The translations under genes and the position numbers were made by a program. A stretch of 64,000 nucleotides of DNA. It comes from Eriocheir sinensis (taxonomy: Eukaryota; Arthropoda; Malacostraca; Decapoda; Varunidae). Shown here one piece after another: positions 1 to 12,595 of the stretch. The stretch is from assembly GCF_024679095.1 (NCBI RefSeq), contig NC_066544.1:3905024-3969023 (forward strand), read 5' to 3'. The stretch's first letter is position 1, and every line of letters begins with the position of its first letter. Below the pieces are notes generated by a model. It was not told the origin of the DNA, ran no database searches, and worked only from the letters and a program-made list of their open reading frames with translations.

Positions 1-1638
1 GATTTAATCAATCTGTTTGCCATAGGAGTGGCTTGCAGGGAAGGATTAAAGCACTTGTGTACCTACTCTTGGGAACGTTCAGTTCACTCCCGTTGCAGCA
101 GAGTGGCGATCAATGCGTTTCTTGAAGGAGTTGATGCTCTCTGCGCTAACCACTTCTGCAGGAAGGCTGTTCCAGTGGCGAACAACTCTATTCGAGAAAT
201 AACTCCTACCGATGTCGGTATTGCATCGCTTTGCTTGAATTGATTTTCCGTTATTTCTTGTTCTCAGGTTAGTTTGTAGCGTGAAGAGTTTGGAGTGATC
301 AACGTTGCTGAGCTTGTTCAGGTACTTAAAGACTTGTATCATGTCTCCCCGCAGTCGTCTCTTTTCCACCGTGAAGAGGTTGAGTCGCTTGAGTCGTTCT
401 TCATAGGGTTTCGTCCTCAGTGATGGTATCATCTTCGTGGCGCGGCGCTGTACTCTCAAGTAATTCAATGTCTTTCCTGTAATTAGGAGACCAGAATTGC
501 ACGGCGTATTCCAGGTGGGGCCTTACCAGCGAATTATACAAGGATAACATAACTCCCGGCGTCTTGTATTCGAAGTTCCTCGATATGAACCCAAGCATTG
601 TATTGGCTCTCTTACAAGCGGACTTGCAGTGTTTTGTTTGTTTCAAGTCACTGCTGATGGTGACCCCGAGGTCTCTTTCCTCTTGCACAACATGTAGTGG
701 CTCGCCACCCATGTGGTATGTGTGGTTGCTGTTTCTGGATCCGATATGCATTACTTTACATTTGGTAGTGTTGAAGGACATCTGCCATTTTTCTGACCAC
801 CGAGTGATCTGGTCCAGGTCTCTCTGGATAATTTCGCAGTCTGCCGTCGTGAGGGCCTTCCCACCCACCTTTGTGTCGTCGGCAAATTTTGAAAGATTGG
901 ATTTTAATCCTAGTTCTAGGTCGTTGATATATATGATGAAAAGTATGGGTCCCAGCACTGACCCCTGTGGCACTCCACTTGTGACCGGGAGCCACTCGGA
1001 GGCCTGTCCGTTGAGTACAACTCGTTGTTTTCTTTCAGTGAGCCAGTCTTTGATCCACGCTCTCAGATTGTCGCCTAATCCTGCCGACTTAAGTTTCTTG
1101 AGGAGTCTTTCATGTGGCACTTTGTCAAAGGCTTTCTGAAAGTCTAGATATAGAACATCACTGGGGATATGATTATCCCAGTTTTCATAGATACCTCGGA
1201 AGAAGTCCAAGAAATTGGTTAAGCATGAGCGCTTGTTCCTGAAACCGTGCTGAGCATCAGAAGCGATGTTGTTGTCTTCAAGGAACCTAACGAGTTTGTC
1301 TCTGATGATCTTCTCGAGGATTTTTCCCGCCACTGAGGTCAAGCTGATTGGTCTGTAGTTTAGGGCCACACTTTTGTCTCCCTTTTTGTAGATCGGTGTT
1401 ACGTTCGCTTGTTTCCAGTCTTTTGGGACTTTGTTTTGTTGCAGTGACAGATTATTGATGCCGGTGAGTGGCTTGAGGATTTGCTGCTTGAGTTCCTTGA
1501 GCAGCCTGGGTGACAAGATGTCGGGTCCGGTGGACTTGTTTGTCTCGAGTTTGTCTAGGTACTTTTTCACATCCCGTTCGTCGAATGTGAAAATTTCTAG
1601 GGGAGTGATTCCCATCGGTGGGGAAGGGCTCTCGGGTT
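1..1638 (-). mobile_element. CR1-like non-LTR retrotransposon (LINE), 5'-truncated, 3' end at window edge
   Basis: A minus-strand LINE fragment covers the reverse transcriptase domain, the C-terminal region and part of a 3' UTR (1-78, continuing outside the window). Its 5' edge falls abruptly at about 1638, next to a (GGA)n tract and just after an in-frame stop, the usual result of incomplete reverse transcription during insertion. The protein has the spacing of CR1-clade enzymes: a WQMSFN block after the FADD box, then ERDLGV, LEYAVQFWSP, VQRRATKM and EKRRLRGD. The endonuclease domain is absent. A second, much more decayed copy of the same family lies at 20283-21702. CR1 clade assignment rests on recalled motif order, not on a phylogeny. 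Confidence 0.88.
79..1615 (-). pseudogene. Reverse transcriptase ORF of the CR1-like element, one frameshift
   Basis: RNA-directed DNA polymerase, which would copy the element RNA at a nicked chromosomal target. The main frame (401-1615, 404 codons) carries fingers motif NYRPISL (residues 86-92), palm motif A LDFQKAF with Asp158, motif [12 protein letters not shown] (213-223) and catalytic FADD (Asp246, Asp247). All catalytic aspartates are present. The frame breaks at about 454-457: after the codons for IELLE it reads out of phase, while the expected continuation VQRRATKM is found in the frame of 79-468 and runs on to a normal C terminus (VVRHWNSLP, then SFKKRIDRH). Comparison of the two frames suggests loss of one CT dinucleotide. 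The start at 1615 is only the first Met after the truncation, not a native start. Confidence 0.85.
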
Positions 1639-1706
1639 AAGGAGGAGGAGGAGGAGGAAGAGGAAGAGGAAGAGGAAGAGGAGGAGGAGGAGGAGGAGGA
1701 GGAAAG
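1639..1706. repeat. (GGA)n/(GAA)n purine trinucleotide tract
   Basis: Imperfect GGA and GAAGAG repeats abut the 5' truncation edge of the CR1-like element. The related copy at 20.3-21.7 kb also ends in a GGA tract. Confidence 0.85.
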
Positions 1707-2064
1707 GAAGAAGAAAAGTATAGGGGGAATGTAGAAAAAAGATGAAAGGAAAAGAGGGAGGGAATGAGGGACAGGTGGAGGGAGAGAGAGGAGGGAAGGA
1801 GGCAGGACGGGAAAGGGAAAAAGATGAAAGAGGGTTTTGAAGACAATTATATAAAGAAGAAGAAAAGTGTGTTAGTGGAGGAATCCTTTTGCCAACGTTT
1901 TCTTTTTGTTTTGTTTTATTTCATTCTTTATTCTCGTAAACCAAAGTCATCAGTTTTGTATAACCCCGATTTCTTTGTTTCTGTGATATTTAGTTTTCTT
2001 TTATCTCTCTTCCTCTTCTGTTCCCAGCTCTCCTTCCGTGTTTCCCTCTCTCCACTTACAAGGT

Positions 2065-2238
2065 TGAGATTAAAGAAGAAAGGGAGAGATAGAGATAAAA
2101 AGAACAGAAAAAAAGGCGGTGGAAAAGTAGGGGAAAAAGAATAAAAAGAGTGAAAAGAGGAAAAGAGAAGAGAAAGAAGAAGGAAAGGAAAATGTAGAGA
2201 AAGGGAGTTCATCATAGCATAACCTCTTTTCCTCATTT
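2065..2238 (+). repeat. Left arm of a long inverted repeat
   Basis: The reverse complement of this segment matches 2959-3130 over about 170 bp, including the block ATGAGGAAAA, GGTTATGCTA, ATGATGAACT and CTTTCTCTACATTT. Similarity then continues through a pyrimidine tract that ends in TTTTTCTGTTCTT. The arms are roughly 85-90% alike by eye. Confidence 0.78.
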
Positions 2239-2958
2239 CTCTTACACCCCATCCTTGGTGCCCCCCTTTCCTCTCATCTCTTTCCTCCCCTCCCCTCCAT
2301 TCCTCCCTCCCCTCCGGATCTGCCAAACTCGTGTTGCTGAGGAAAAAAAAGTATCAATTATATAGTGGTCTTGGATCCCTTAATTCTGTAGGAGCAGGGG
2401 AGGGAGGGGCGGAGGAAAAATTGTGGACGTATGGAGGGAAGGGAGGGAGGGAAAGACGGGGAGGAGGAGGAAAAATGGGGATCACCTGAGAAGAAAGTGC
2501 GGAGGGACTGTTGTTTTTTTTCCTCTGTCTCTCTTGCTCTCTTTCTTTAATGTATTACCCTCGTTTCTTTTTTTTTTTTTTCTTTTTTTACGTTTCCCTG
2601 GTGCGTAATAATTAACTTTTCAAGATTTATTAGTAAGTATTTTTCTCCGTGCCAAGTCCTTCGTAATACAGAGATTCGTCGTTGTTATATTTTTTACCAT
2701 TTGAAGTTTTATTGATTTTCTTTAGCATCAATATTGGTTTTTTTTTTGTGTGTGTGAATGATGATGACGTTAAATTACATACGCAAAACTATATACGCAA
2801 AATTACTTAGGTTTCCGGTCGCTGATATATTTATTATTTATTTATTTGTTTACTTATTAGTTTGTTTAGTTTGTTTGGTCGACAGTTAATTTGTTAGTTA
2901 GTTGAGGTAGTTTCTTAACTTTGAATCCGTCCCCTCCCCCCCCCCCTCCCCCCCCCCC

Positions 2959-3130
2959 CATGAGGAAAAAAGGTTATGCTAATGATGAACTTCCTTTCTC
3001 TACATTTCCCTTTCCTTCTTCCTTTTCTCTTTTCCTCTTTTCACTTTTTTTTATTCTTTTTCTCCTTCTTCTCCACCTCCTCTTTTTCTGTTCTTCATCC
3101 CTCTGTATCTCTAACCCATCATCTTTCCTT
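2959..3130 (-). repeat. Right arm of the long inverted repeat
   Basis: Partner of 2065-2238, separated by about 720 bp. The boundary is sharp on the inner side: the arm starts right after a poly-C run. Either an inverted duplication or two opposite copies of one repeat would give this picture. Confidence 0.78.
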
Positions 3131-4325
3131 CCCTCTCTCCCTCCCTCCAACCCATCCTCCCTTCTCTCCCTCCCTCCCTCCAGCCCATCCTCCTCCTCCC
3201 CCTCTTTCCCTCCCTTCCTCCATAAGACACTCATCTCTCTCATCTTCCTTAAGTAGTATATTCACTCATGTATAATTTTTTGGTCTCATTAAATCCCTCA
3301 ATTCTGCTGCTCCTCCTCCTCTTCATCCTCCTTCCCCTCCTCCTTCTCCTCCTCCTCCCTCTCCTCCTCCTAATATAAACCACAATCCACACTGTATACA
3401 TAATCGCCTTCTCTTTATTAACCCTTTTTATTTCCTTCCTTACACCTTTCCTCCTCTACCCACATACTCTCATTTCGTTCCGACTTAACTTCGCTTTTTT
3501 CCATGCATTTTCAAGCACCTTGGCTTCTTCACTCTCCTTCATATACCTCTGTCTCACTCTCCTCCTCATTCTCATACATCACAACCCTTTTTTTCCTCTC
3601 TACCTCTTCCTTATACCCTCTCCCCTTTTCTCTCCATGTATATAGCGAATACCTTAAGAGCGATATTAGCCTCAGTATAACATCCATTTCCTCATATTCT
3701 TCAGTCTTTATATATACAAGTCACTCTTAAAAACAAAACTACCTCTACCACCACCATCGCTGCCACTATCACCATCACCATTACCACCACCACCCCCTCC
3801 TCCACCAGTGATCAGCTGTGTTGCCGCGTCCAGGCGCCATAAATAACTCTGCCTCTTGCAAAATTAAGGCGGCCGGGACAACGGAGGAGTGAGGGATGGG
3901 GCGTTCTAAGGCCAAAGATCCCCTTCATTTCGCATTTCATTTCCCCCTTCTGCTCCCTCTACCCTTCCTCTTCATCTTCCTTTTCTTCTTCCTGCTCCTA
4001 CCACTACTACTACTACTTCTACTATTGATACTACTACTACTACTACTACTGCTACTCATTAAATACCCTCCTCTATGCCTCCATCTGCTCTTTAATTCTT
4101 TTTGTTTTGGTTCTTGGCGGTGTTTTTGCCTCATTTTGTTCTTGTTCATGTTCTCCTTAGTCTTTTTTTTTTTATTATCGTTCTTGTTCTTGTTTTCTCC
4201 TTTGTGTTCTTCCTGTTCCTTCGCTCCTCCATCTCTTATCTTCCTCCTCTCCCTTCTCCTTGCTTCTGCGCGCCACACTGCCACCTGCTTAAGCAAAGAA
4301 TCTATAAGGGATTCCTTGTTCTAAA

Positions 4326-4371
4326 GTGTGTGTGTGTGTGTGTGTGTGTGTGTCGGTCGGTCGGTCGGTCG
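4326..4371. repeat. Compound (GT)n-(TCGG)n microsatellite
   Basis: About 13 GT units run straight into five GGTC-phase tetranucleotides. Confidence 0.95.
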
Positions 4372-4451
4372 ATTTCTCGCCCAATCCGAGACACTATCAT
4401 GAAACACTCTCATCCGCGTCACTTTCGTCACGAAGCTTCGAATCCCGTACA

Positions 4452-5440
<989 letters not shown>

Positions 5441-5816
5441 TAGGCAGACTGATATTTGACTTCAATATATAAAAGTTAGATATGAAAGAATGTTTGACTT
5501 CAGTGGGAGAAAATGATGATAAGTAAAATAAATACAAAAGTATAATGTTAGACAAATAGAAAAAAAATAATGTTAGCCTTAAAAAGACAAAACAAATTTG
5601 TTATACTTGAACAGGCAAACTAATACTTAAGATATAAATATCAGACTATATAAAACAAAAGTAAAATATATCTTGCTAATATAAAAGAATATTAATGTTT
5701 CACTTAAATAAAATAAAATTGAACTGAAATTTTGAGGATAATATTAAAAAAAAAACAGCACTTGATATCATTCTATTATTTCAATCGAACCTTCTCTAAT
5801 GTTGTTAAAGATTTAC

Positions 5817-5833
5817 CCCTAGTATCACTAGGG
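5817..5833. repeat. Short perfect hairpin
   Basis: CCCTAGT and ACTAGGG form a perfect 7-bp stem around an ATC loop. Confidence 0.8.
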
Positions 5834-5924
5834 AAACGGGCCCTTGTCCGAAGACTCTTGTTAAGAGGGAAAAGATCACTTCCCCCTGCACGAGGGAGCA
5901 CGGGCCTCAGCCAAAGCAGGGTGC

Positions 5925-5978
5925 CGACAGACCGACTCTATCGGCGATCGAAATCTAGCCGACCAAGTCGGTCTGTCG
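5925..5978. repeat. 13-bp perfect inverted repeat with nested stem
   Basis: CGACAGACCGACT (5925-5937) pairs with AGTCGGTCTGTCG (5966-5978). Inside the 28-base loop TCGGC (5941-5945) can pair with GCCGA (5958-5962), giving a two-step hairpin. It could be part of a structured RNA, a small foldback element or a protein-binding palindrome; the sequence alone does not decide. Confidence 0.8.
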
Positions 5979-6299
5979 ACGAGGACTGGCGTGTCTCTGA
6001 TTCTCTAATATTGGTTTCATAGGTTTATTTTAAGAAAACACCTTTTTTTTCATTAGCATATTTTGTGATCATAACCCCAGGAAATTTTCACATTTTCCGC
6101 TCTAAACAGAAAACATCTACAATAAACCATTTAAAGACGAAAAGTTATCATAATAAGAACATATCAAGGAGATGCAGCGGAAACGATGCTTTGGAAACCA
6201 ATCGGTGTGATTACTGAGCAAATTTTATTTGTTATTCGGATATTTTCAAAATTTAATTTTTGAATCTTATTTGTGTATGAATGTACGTCTTTATGAGTC

Positions 6300-6301
<2 letters not shown>

Positions 6302-6352
<51 letters not shown>
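6302..6352. repeat. (GT)n microsatellite
   Basis: About 25 GT units, followed after a C/T-rich spacer by a (CT)n tract at 6489-6544. Confidence 0.97.
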
Positions 6353-6353
<1 letters not shown>

Positions 6354-6484
6354 CTTTCTCTATCTGTCTGTCTCTCTGTATCGGTCTGTCTTTCCCTGTC
6401 TGTTTTCCTCCCTTTCCTTTTCTCTCTCCCCTACCCCATTTCTCTCTCTTTCTCATTCTCTGTCTGTCTCCCTCTCCCCTACCC

Positions 6485-6488
<4 letters not shown>

Positions 6489-6544
<56 letters not shown>
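6489..6544. repeat. (CT)n microsatellite
   Basis: About 28 uninterrupted CT units within a pyrimidine-rich region. Confidence 0.97.
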
Positions 6545-6550
<6 letters not shown>

Positions 6551-7116
6551 GTTTTCACAGCTGATGAAACTACGTGGATGGCTGACCAACTACACGAACG
6601 CTTTCCTTACATGCTGACTCGCCTCTCCCTTGCCTCCTCTTTCTCCTCCTCCTCCTCCTCCTCTCCTCCTCTCCTCCCCCTCTTCATTTCCTTCCCCTTT
6701 TCTTCCATTATGCAACCTTTCCCTCTGTTCCCCACACTTTTCTTTCTCCCTCACATTTATATTTCCATTCTGTTCTTTGTCCATTTATTTTTTGTTTGTC
6801 TCCTTTCCATTAACCGCCTCTATTTTTTTTCATAATTGCTCATCATCACAGTCTCTCAATTTCTCCCTTTTCTCATTTTGGTATTTCCCTCATCGCCTTT
6901 AGTCGTGCTGTTTATTTTCTCTTCTTCTTCTTTTCCTTTATCTCGTTGTTTTTCCATTTTCTTTCCTTTTTTCTGTTTTTCCTTCTTACCCTTTCTTTCT
7001 TTATCTTTGTCTTCCTGTTCCCTTATCCTCTCTGGCATTTTTTTTTCATCTATAATTTTTCCGTCATCTTTTATTCCATTCGCACCATTTTTAACTGACT
7101 GTCTGTCTGTCTTCCT
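6545..7116. other. Pyrimidine-rich gene-free DNA
   Basis: C/T-dominated plus strand. The open frames are Ser/Phe/Leu-rich and carry no motif. Confidence 0.65.
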
Positions 7117-7890
<774 letters not shown>

Positions 7891-8260
7891 AAGCCGTGAG
7901 GTAGATAGTAGACAGGGATGAGGAGAGAGACAGGGAAGAGAAGTGGATAGAGAGAGAGAATGGGAGGAAAGAGAAGGGGGGAGATAGGCGAGGTAGATGG
8001 TAGACAAGAATGAGAGGAGAGATGCAGGAAAGAGAAGGGGGTAGAGAAAGAGAGGGTGGGAGAGAAGAGGGAGAAAAGCGAGGTAGATGGAGAGAAGTAG
8101 GAAAGAGAAGGAGTTAGAGAGAGAGAGAGAGGGGAGGAGAGAAGGGGGAGAGAGGCGGGTATATGGAAAGAGGTAGGAAAGATGAGGGGGTAAAAAGACA
8201 GAGGGGGGTGGGAAGAGAAGAGGAAGATAGGCTAGGTAGATAGTAGACAAGAATGAGAGA
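7891..8260. repeat. Diverged purine-rich tandem repeat, about 5 copies
   Basis: The landmark GCGAGGTAGATGGTAGACAA or a variant recurs at about 7896, 7988, 8078, 8155 and 8231, so the unit is 76-92 bp. Each landmark is followed by an A/G-rich stretch with GGAAAGAGAAGG. The first, second and fifth copies are the most alike. Confidence 0.75.
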
Positions 8261-8482
8261 GTGAGAAAGAAGGGGGAAGAGCAGTGGTGGAGAGGTGAGG
8301 AGGGGAGAGAGGAGAGGGGGAAATTCTGTGCATGCAGGTGGTGAGATGTGAGTCACCTGAAGTCCAGCTAACTAATGATCCGTGTCACCTGTAGCCCGCG
8401 TTGCTTACCTGGCCGTGGGGAGGCGGACATTATGCTGCAGGTGCGTGGCCGTGTGAAGGGCAGGTGAGAGCGAGGGGCCTGC

Positions 8483-8486
<4 letters not shown>

Positions 8487-8526
<40 letters not shown>
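8487..8526. repeat. (GT)n microsatellite at the SINE 3' end
   Basis: About 20 GT units; read on the minus strand it is an (AC)n tail directly downstream of the SINE at 8527-8785. Confidence 0.95.
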
Positions 8527-8529
<3 letters not shown>

Positions 8530-8785
8530 TCACCACGCCCTGATCACGAGTTGGACTTGCTTTCGCCAGCAGGTACCCTCCCGACGTGAGCAAATGCTCA
8601 TTATCGTCGATCTTTGGGCATTGCCAGGACCTCACACACCACACCCCCCATCCCCCTTGCTCAAGGGGGGACAGTAACCACTCCTAGTCAACAGAAAGCC
8701 CCTGAGCGGGGCTCGAACCGCCGCCTGTTTTGGCCGTGAAGCCTTGAAGCGCAGCGCTCTACCGATTGAGCTACCGGAGCGGTAG
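8527..8785 (-). mobile_element. tRNA-derived SINE, minus strand
   Basis: Read on the minus strand, the head begins GCTCCGGTAGCTCAATCGG, with a pol III A box (TAGCTCAATCGG), a perfect GCTC/GAGC D-arm and a B box (GGTTCGAGCCCC). The anticodon and T stems do not pair properly, so it is not a working tRNA gene. A body follows with GGGTACCTG, a core also seen in the SINEs at 27190 and 39297. It ends in an (AC)n tract. A lone tRNA pseudogene is the alternative, but the tRNA-unrelated body favours a SINE. Confidence 0.72.
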
Positions 8786-8795
8786 TGGAGCGATG

Positions 8796-8796
<1 letters not shown>

Positions 8797-8831
<35 letters not shown>

Positions 8832-8832
8832 T

Positions 8833-8883
<51 letters not shown>

Positions 8884-8912
8884 CGAGAGCGAGAGAGAGA
8901 GAGAGAGAGAGA
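8797..8912. repeat. (GT)n and (GA)n microsatellites
   Basis: GT repeats at 8797-8827 are followed by GA repeats with a few GAGC interruptions at 8834-8912. Confidence 0.95.
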
Positions 8913-9110
8913 GTTCACGCAGGATAATTTGCTCGAATCATAAAGTGTGAAAGAGAAATAAAAAAAGAGCCTTACTTCCTCTATGAGAAATCAGCTAATG
9001 TATACAAATGAATAATTAGTCTTGCCCGGATGATGATAAGTCTGCTCTTGGTTAAACAACTGTCAACGTGACTCTGGGGCGGCGAGGGCTTTCAATGCAC
9101 TCGAGCGACT

Positions 9111-9112
<2 letters not shown>

Positions 9113-9160
<48 letters not shown>

Positions 9161-9197
9161 ATAATGGTGATTTTGCTCGTATTCTGAAGAGTTTGTG

Positions 9198-9241
<44 letters not shown>
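9113..9241. repeat. Two (GT)n microsatellites
   Basis: GT tracts at 9113-9158 and 9201-9241 are split by about 42 bp of unique sequence. Confidence 0.95.
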
Positions 9242-9246
<5 letters not shown>

Positions 9247-10003
9247 GCGTACAAAACAGTGGTGCCATGCAGACTTACGACTCCAGCATGAGTGACCATT
9301 AACACAGCAAGGCAAGGCACAGGTGATGCAAGCCATGTGTACACCTGCGTTCCACCTGACAGCATTCTGAGAGGCGCTGGAAGGAAAGGTGGTGAAGGTG
9401 GTTGTCAGGGGAAGACGGCGAGACGGGGGATTGTGACGGTGGTGATGAGGGTGAGAAAGGTGATGATGATTTATGAAAGGTGAAAGGAAAGATGAAGTAG
9501 AGGAGGAAACGTGTAATGAGATCTGAAGGAATAGAAGAAAGGCGTATAGAGAGTTGGAAGGGATGGAAGGAGGAGGAAAGGTGGAAGGAGATTTGAAGGA
9601 AAGGAGGAAACATGTAATGAGAGATAAAGGAATAGGAGGAAGGTATATGGAGAATGAAAGGGAAGTGTAATGATGACTGGCTGTGAGAAAGAGGGATTAA
9701 GATGCTAATGAGATATGAAATGGTGGCAATAGTGATAGTGATGGAGATAAGAATGATTATGATGAAGCTAATGACCAGGTGAGGGTAGTGATCAGGTGAA
9801 GACAATATGGAAGGTGAATGTGAAGATGAGTGGGATGAGAAAGAATTAGAGAGAAATGATGACAATGGAGATGGGGATAAGAATGGTGACGATGATGGAG
9901 CTAATGGACAGGTGATGGTGGTGGTGGTAATCAGGTGAAGACTGTTAGGAAAGTTACTATGGTGATGACGAGGAAGAGGAAGAAGATAAAGTTGTGACGG
10001 TGA
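9242..10003. repeat. Diverged GAT/GGTGA-rich tandem duplications
   Basis: Two layers are visible. A motif with TGTAATGAGA, AAGGAATAG and TATAGAGAG occurs at about 9504 and 9606. A second unit (GATAAGAATG, then GAAGCTAATG, CAGGTGA and ATCAGGTGAAGAC) occurs at about 9738-9812 and again at 9866-9955, a period near 130 bp. There is no coding signal. Confidence 0.6.
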
Positions 10004-10060
10004 TGCGCATGAAAAAGAAAGGGTGACAATGAGAGCGTTGGTGGTTAGGTGATGGTGGTT
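10004..10060. repeat. Left copy of a dispersed 57-bp direct repeat
   Basis: About 80% alike to 10376-10430; both start GATGCG and share AGAAAGGGTGACA and GGCGTTGGT-like blocks. Confidence 0.65.
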
Positions 10061-10188
10061 CAGCGGTTAAAATGGAAAGCTATAATGGTGAAGAGACAAG
10101 TGTTCGTGGTGAGAATGACAAGGGAGAGAAAGAAATCAATCACTCGTATCCCCAAACTCCTCATCACCCACGCTCACACCAACATCCA

Positions 10189-10213
10189 CACACACACACA
10201 CACACACACACAC
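10189..10213. repeat. (CA)n microsatellite
   Basis: Short CA tract within a longer C/A-rich stretch that runs to about 10310 (CACCCACAC variants). Confidence 0.9.
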
Positions 10214-10375
10214 GCGCCCACACACACCTACATACGCCCCCCACTCCAACACACCACCCTCGTAAGCACCCACACACCCATCTATGCTTACACCCACACC
10301 CACACCCACGATCATGAGCACACCTGAGCGACCCACGAATGAGCACGGTTTTCTTAATTAAAGGTACGCACGTTG

Positions 10376-10430
10376 ATGCGGGTGAGAAAGAAAGGGTGAC
10401 AGTTATGGCGTTGGTAGGGAGGTGATAGCA
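10376..10430. repeat. Right copy of the dispersed 57-bp direct repeat
   Basis: Partner of 10004-10060, 372 bp downstream. Confidence 0.65.
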
Positions 10431-12262
10431 GTGTAGAGGAAGATCTACACAGACGCTGGAGGTGAGAAAGAGGAGCGCTATGATGATGATAGTATAAAAG
10501 AGACAACGTTGATGATGGCGGAACAGGGCGAAAAACAAAGAAAAAGACAGACGACCAACCAACCTTTCCATGCTTACAAAGAACACCGCGGCGAAGGAGA
10601 GTCTGTGGCATAGCGCTTTCTATTGTCATGAAGATAATTTAGCGCATCAAGGATACAGAGACAATGCTGTGCCACGCTTGGGCGGCCGTTCAGCCCCGTC
10701 TAGCTAGCAGGAGGGGAGGAAGTCTTAGAGGCCGGGCGACGCCGTGGCCCTTGAAATGAGTTTGTTCTGTATGTGTGTAAACTTTCTAATGTTTTTGGTG
10801 ACGGGGTCGAGGAGAAGGCAAGGCTGCTGATGGCGGGGGGGGAGGGGGGGATTGGAGAATGGGGTACAGGTGGCAGAAGAGAAGGAGGAGAGAAGGAGGA
10901 GGAGAGAAGGAAATGTATAATGAGAGATAAAGGAATAGGACAAAGGTGTGTATAGAGAGATAGTGAAAGGTGTAGAAAGTAGATATGAAGGAATGGAAGA
11001 AAAATATACGGAGAGGTAGAGGATTATGAAAAAAGGTGTATGGAGATACAGGGAAAAATGTAAGTAATAAAGATATTGAGGAATGAGGGAAAGGTGTAAG
11101 AGGTAGAAGATTTTAGGAAGGGCATAAGGAGGTGGCAGAGGAAAGGTGAAATGAAAGACGGAGAAGTGAAGGGAAGAAGAAATTTATGAATTAAGAAAGT
11201 GTTTGAGAAGATGGAGGAATAGACGAAAGGTTTAATTAAGAAGGAACGAAAGAATGAAGGAATTAAAAGAAGATTGATAACTGGAGAAAGGATTATGAAG
11301 GGGCGGAAAAGTGGAGGGAAGTTGTCGAGATGGAGTAATATAGATATAATATTAGGAAAGATGGGGGAATGGAGGGAAAGAAATAAAGAGATTGAGGAAT
11401 TGATGAAAAGAGAGCAAGGGGAGGTGAATTGATTGAGAGATGAAAGGAAAAGGAAAGATGTGCGTGCCGAGGAGTGGAAAAATGGAGAGGTGCAAGGAGA
11501 GAAAGCTGGAATAGCGAAAAAGTTACATGAGAGGTGGAAGAGTGGAGGAAAGGTGGAAAAGAAACGGAGTAAAGCAGGAAAAGTGAATAGTAGAGATAGA
11601 AGGATGTGAAAAAGTGTTCAGGGCGATTGAGGAATAAAATAAATAAAAAAGTCATATAGCGAGAGAATGAAAGTAATAATGGAGAAAGGAAAAAAAAAAC
11701 ATGTAAGGGAAACGGAGAGCCGAAATACAGTAAAGAAATTGGAAGATGAGGGAAAATGAAATATCGTAAAATTATGAAGCAAGAAAAAATGAACTGATAC
11801 GAGATAAAAGTATAGGAAAATGTAAATAATGAAAACAGAAAACAAATGGCTATGATATCGACAAGGTTTTTCACGAAACTAGAAAATGAATTAATAAAGA
11901 TAGAAATAAATAAAAAGAAAACCTGAAGCCAGAAAATAGTAAATAATGGAAACACAGAACCGTAATAAAGAATAAAAAAGGGAGATAAAAAGACAGAACA
12001 GCAGAAAAAAAGTAAAGTAAGCAAGAACAAAAGAACGTAAATGACAACAAGAAATCTGGAGAAATTGATTGAAGAACCGAGGGAAGAACGAAGGCCAACA
12101 CAGGGAAGATGGAGGAGGATGGATGGATAGATGGAAGGAGGAAAGCAGGGAAGAAAAGGAGAGAAGGGGGAGGGGAGGAGCACGTGTAGGGGGGGCGAAG
12201 CGTGACACAACACACACATCCTTCAGGGGTAAATAACGCGGACAATGGAGACGCTTCTGGCC

Positions 12263-12264
<2 letters not shown>
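10431..12264. other. Purine-rich decayed repeat region, gene-free
   Basis: The plus strand is A/G-rich. The motif TGTAATGAGAGATAAAGGAA also found near 9606 reappears at about 10912 (with TATAATGAGAGATAAAGG), and shorter echoes (GAAGGAATGGA, GGTGTATGGAGA) continue to about 11120. The long minus-strand frames here are Phe/Ser/Leu-rich by composition. No domain was recognised. Confidence 0.6.
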
Positions 12265-12307
<43 letters not shown>

Positions 12308-12334
12308 AGTACACCTGTTGGTTTCTGTCCCTCA

Positions 12335-12380
<46 letters not shown>
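12265..12380. repeat. (GT)n and (CT)n microsatellites
   Basis: GT at 12265-12306 and CT at about 12338-12380. Confidence 0.95.
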
Positions 12381-12384
<4 letters not shown>

Positions 12385-12595
12385 GTCTTAATGTTTTTTT
12401 TATATTATGCCGCTGTCTGTCTGGTTAAATAAGTGTATGATTTTTCAGATAGTATGTGTATTACCTCTCTGTATCTGTCGGTCCGCCTGTCTTAATGTCT
12501 ATATGTCTGCTTGTCTGTGTGCGTGCGTCCGTCTGTTCGTTGGTCTTTCCGTTTGTCTGTTTGTCTAAGGTTTAGTATTGATGAATCTTTTAGTG

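Larger units (their letters stand above)
1707..4325. other. Gene-free low-complexity purine/pyrimidine DNA
   Basis: This stretch alternates between G/A-rich and C/T-rich strands, with T runs near 2568-2590, a poly-C run at 2930-2959 and CTC/TCC clusters at 3300-3370. It also holds the long inverted repeat listed separately. Long open frames on both strands are Ser/Phe/Leu-rich or Arg/Glu/Lys-rich compositional artefacts. I see no conserved domain, splice structure or RNA gene. Confidence 0.7.
5441..6228. other. AT-rich intergenic DNA with a GC-rich hairpin island
   Basis: The flanks are A/T-rich with no coding signal. A GC-rich island of about 200 bp at 5811-6010 stands out and contains the hairpins listed separately. 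Confidence 0.6.

Noticed and set aside
564..1139. 191-codon plus-strand frame
   Set aside because: It is the antisense of the RT domain of the CR1-like element and carries no domain of its own.
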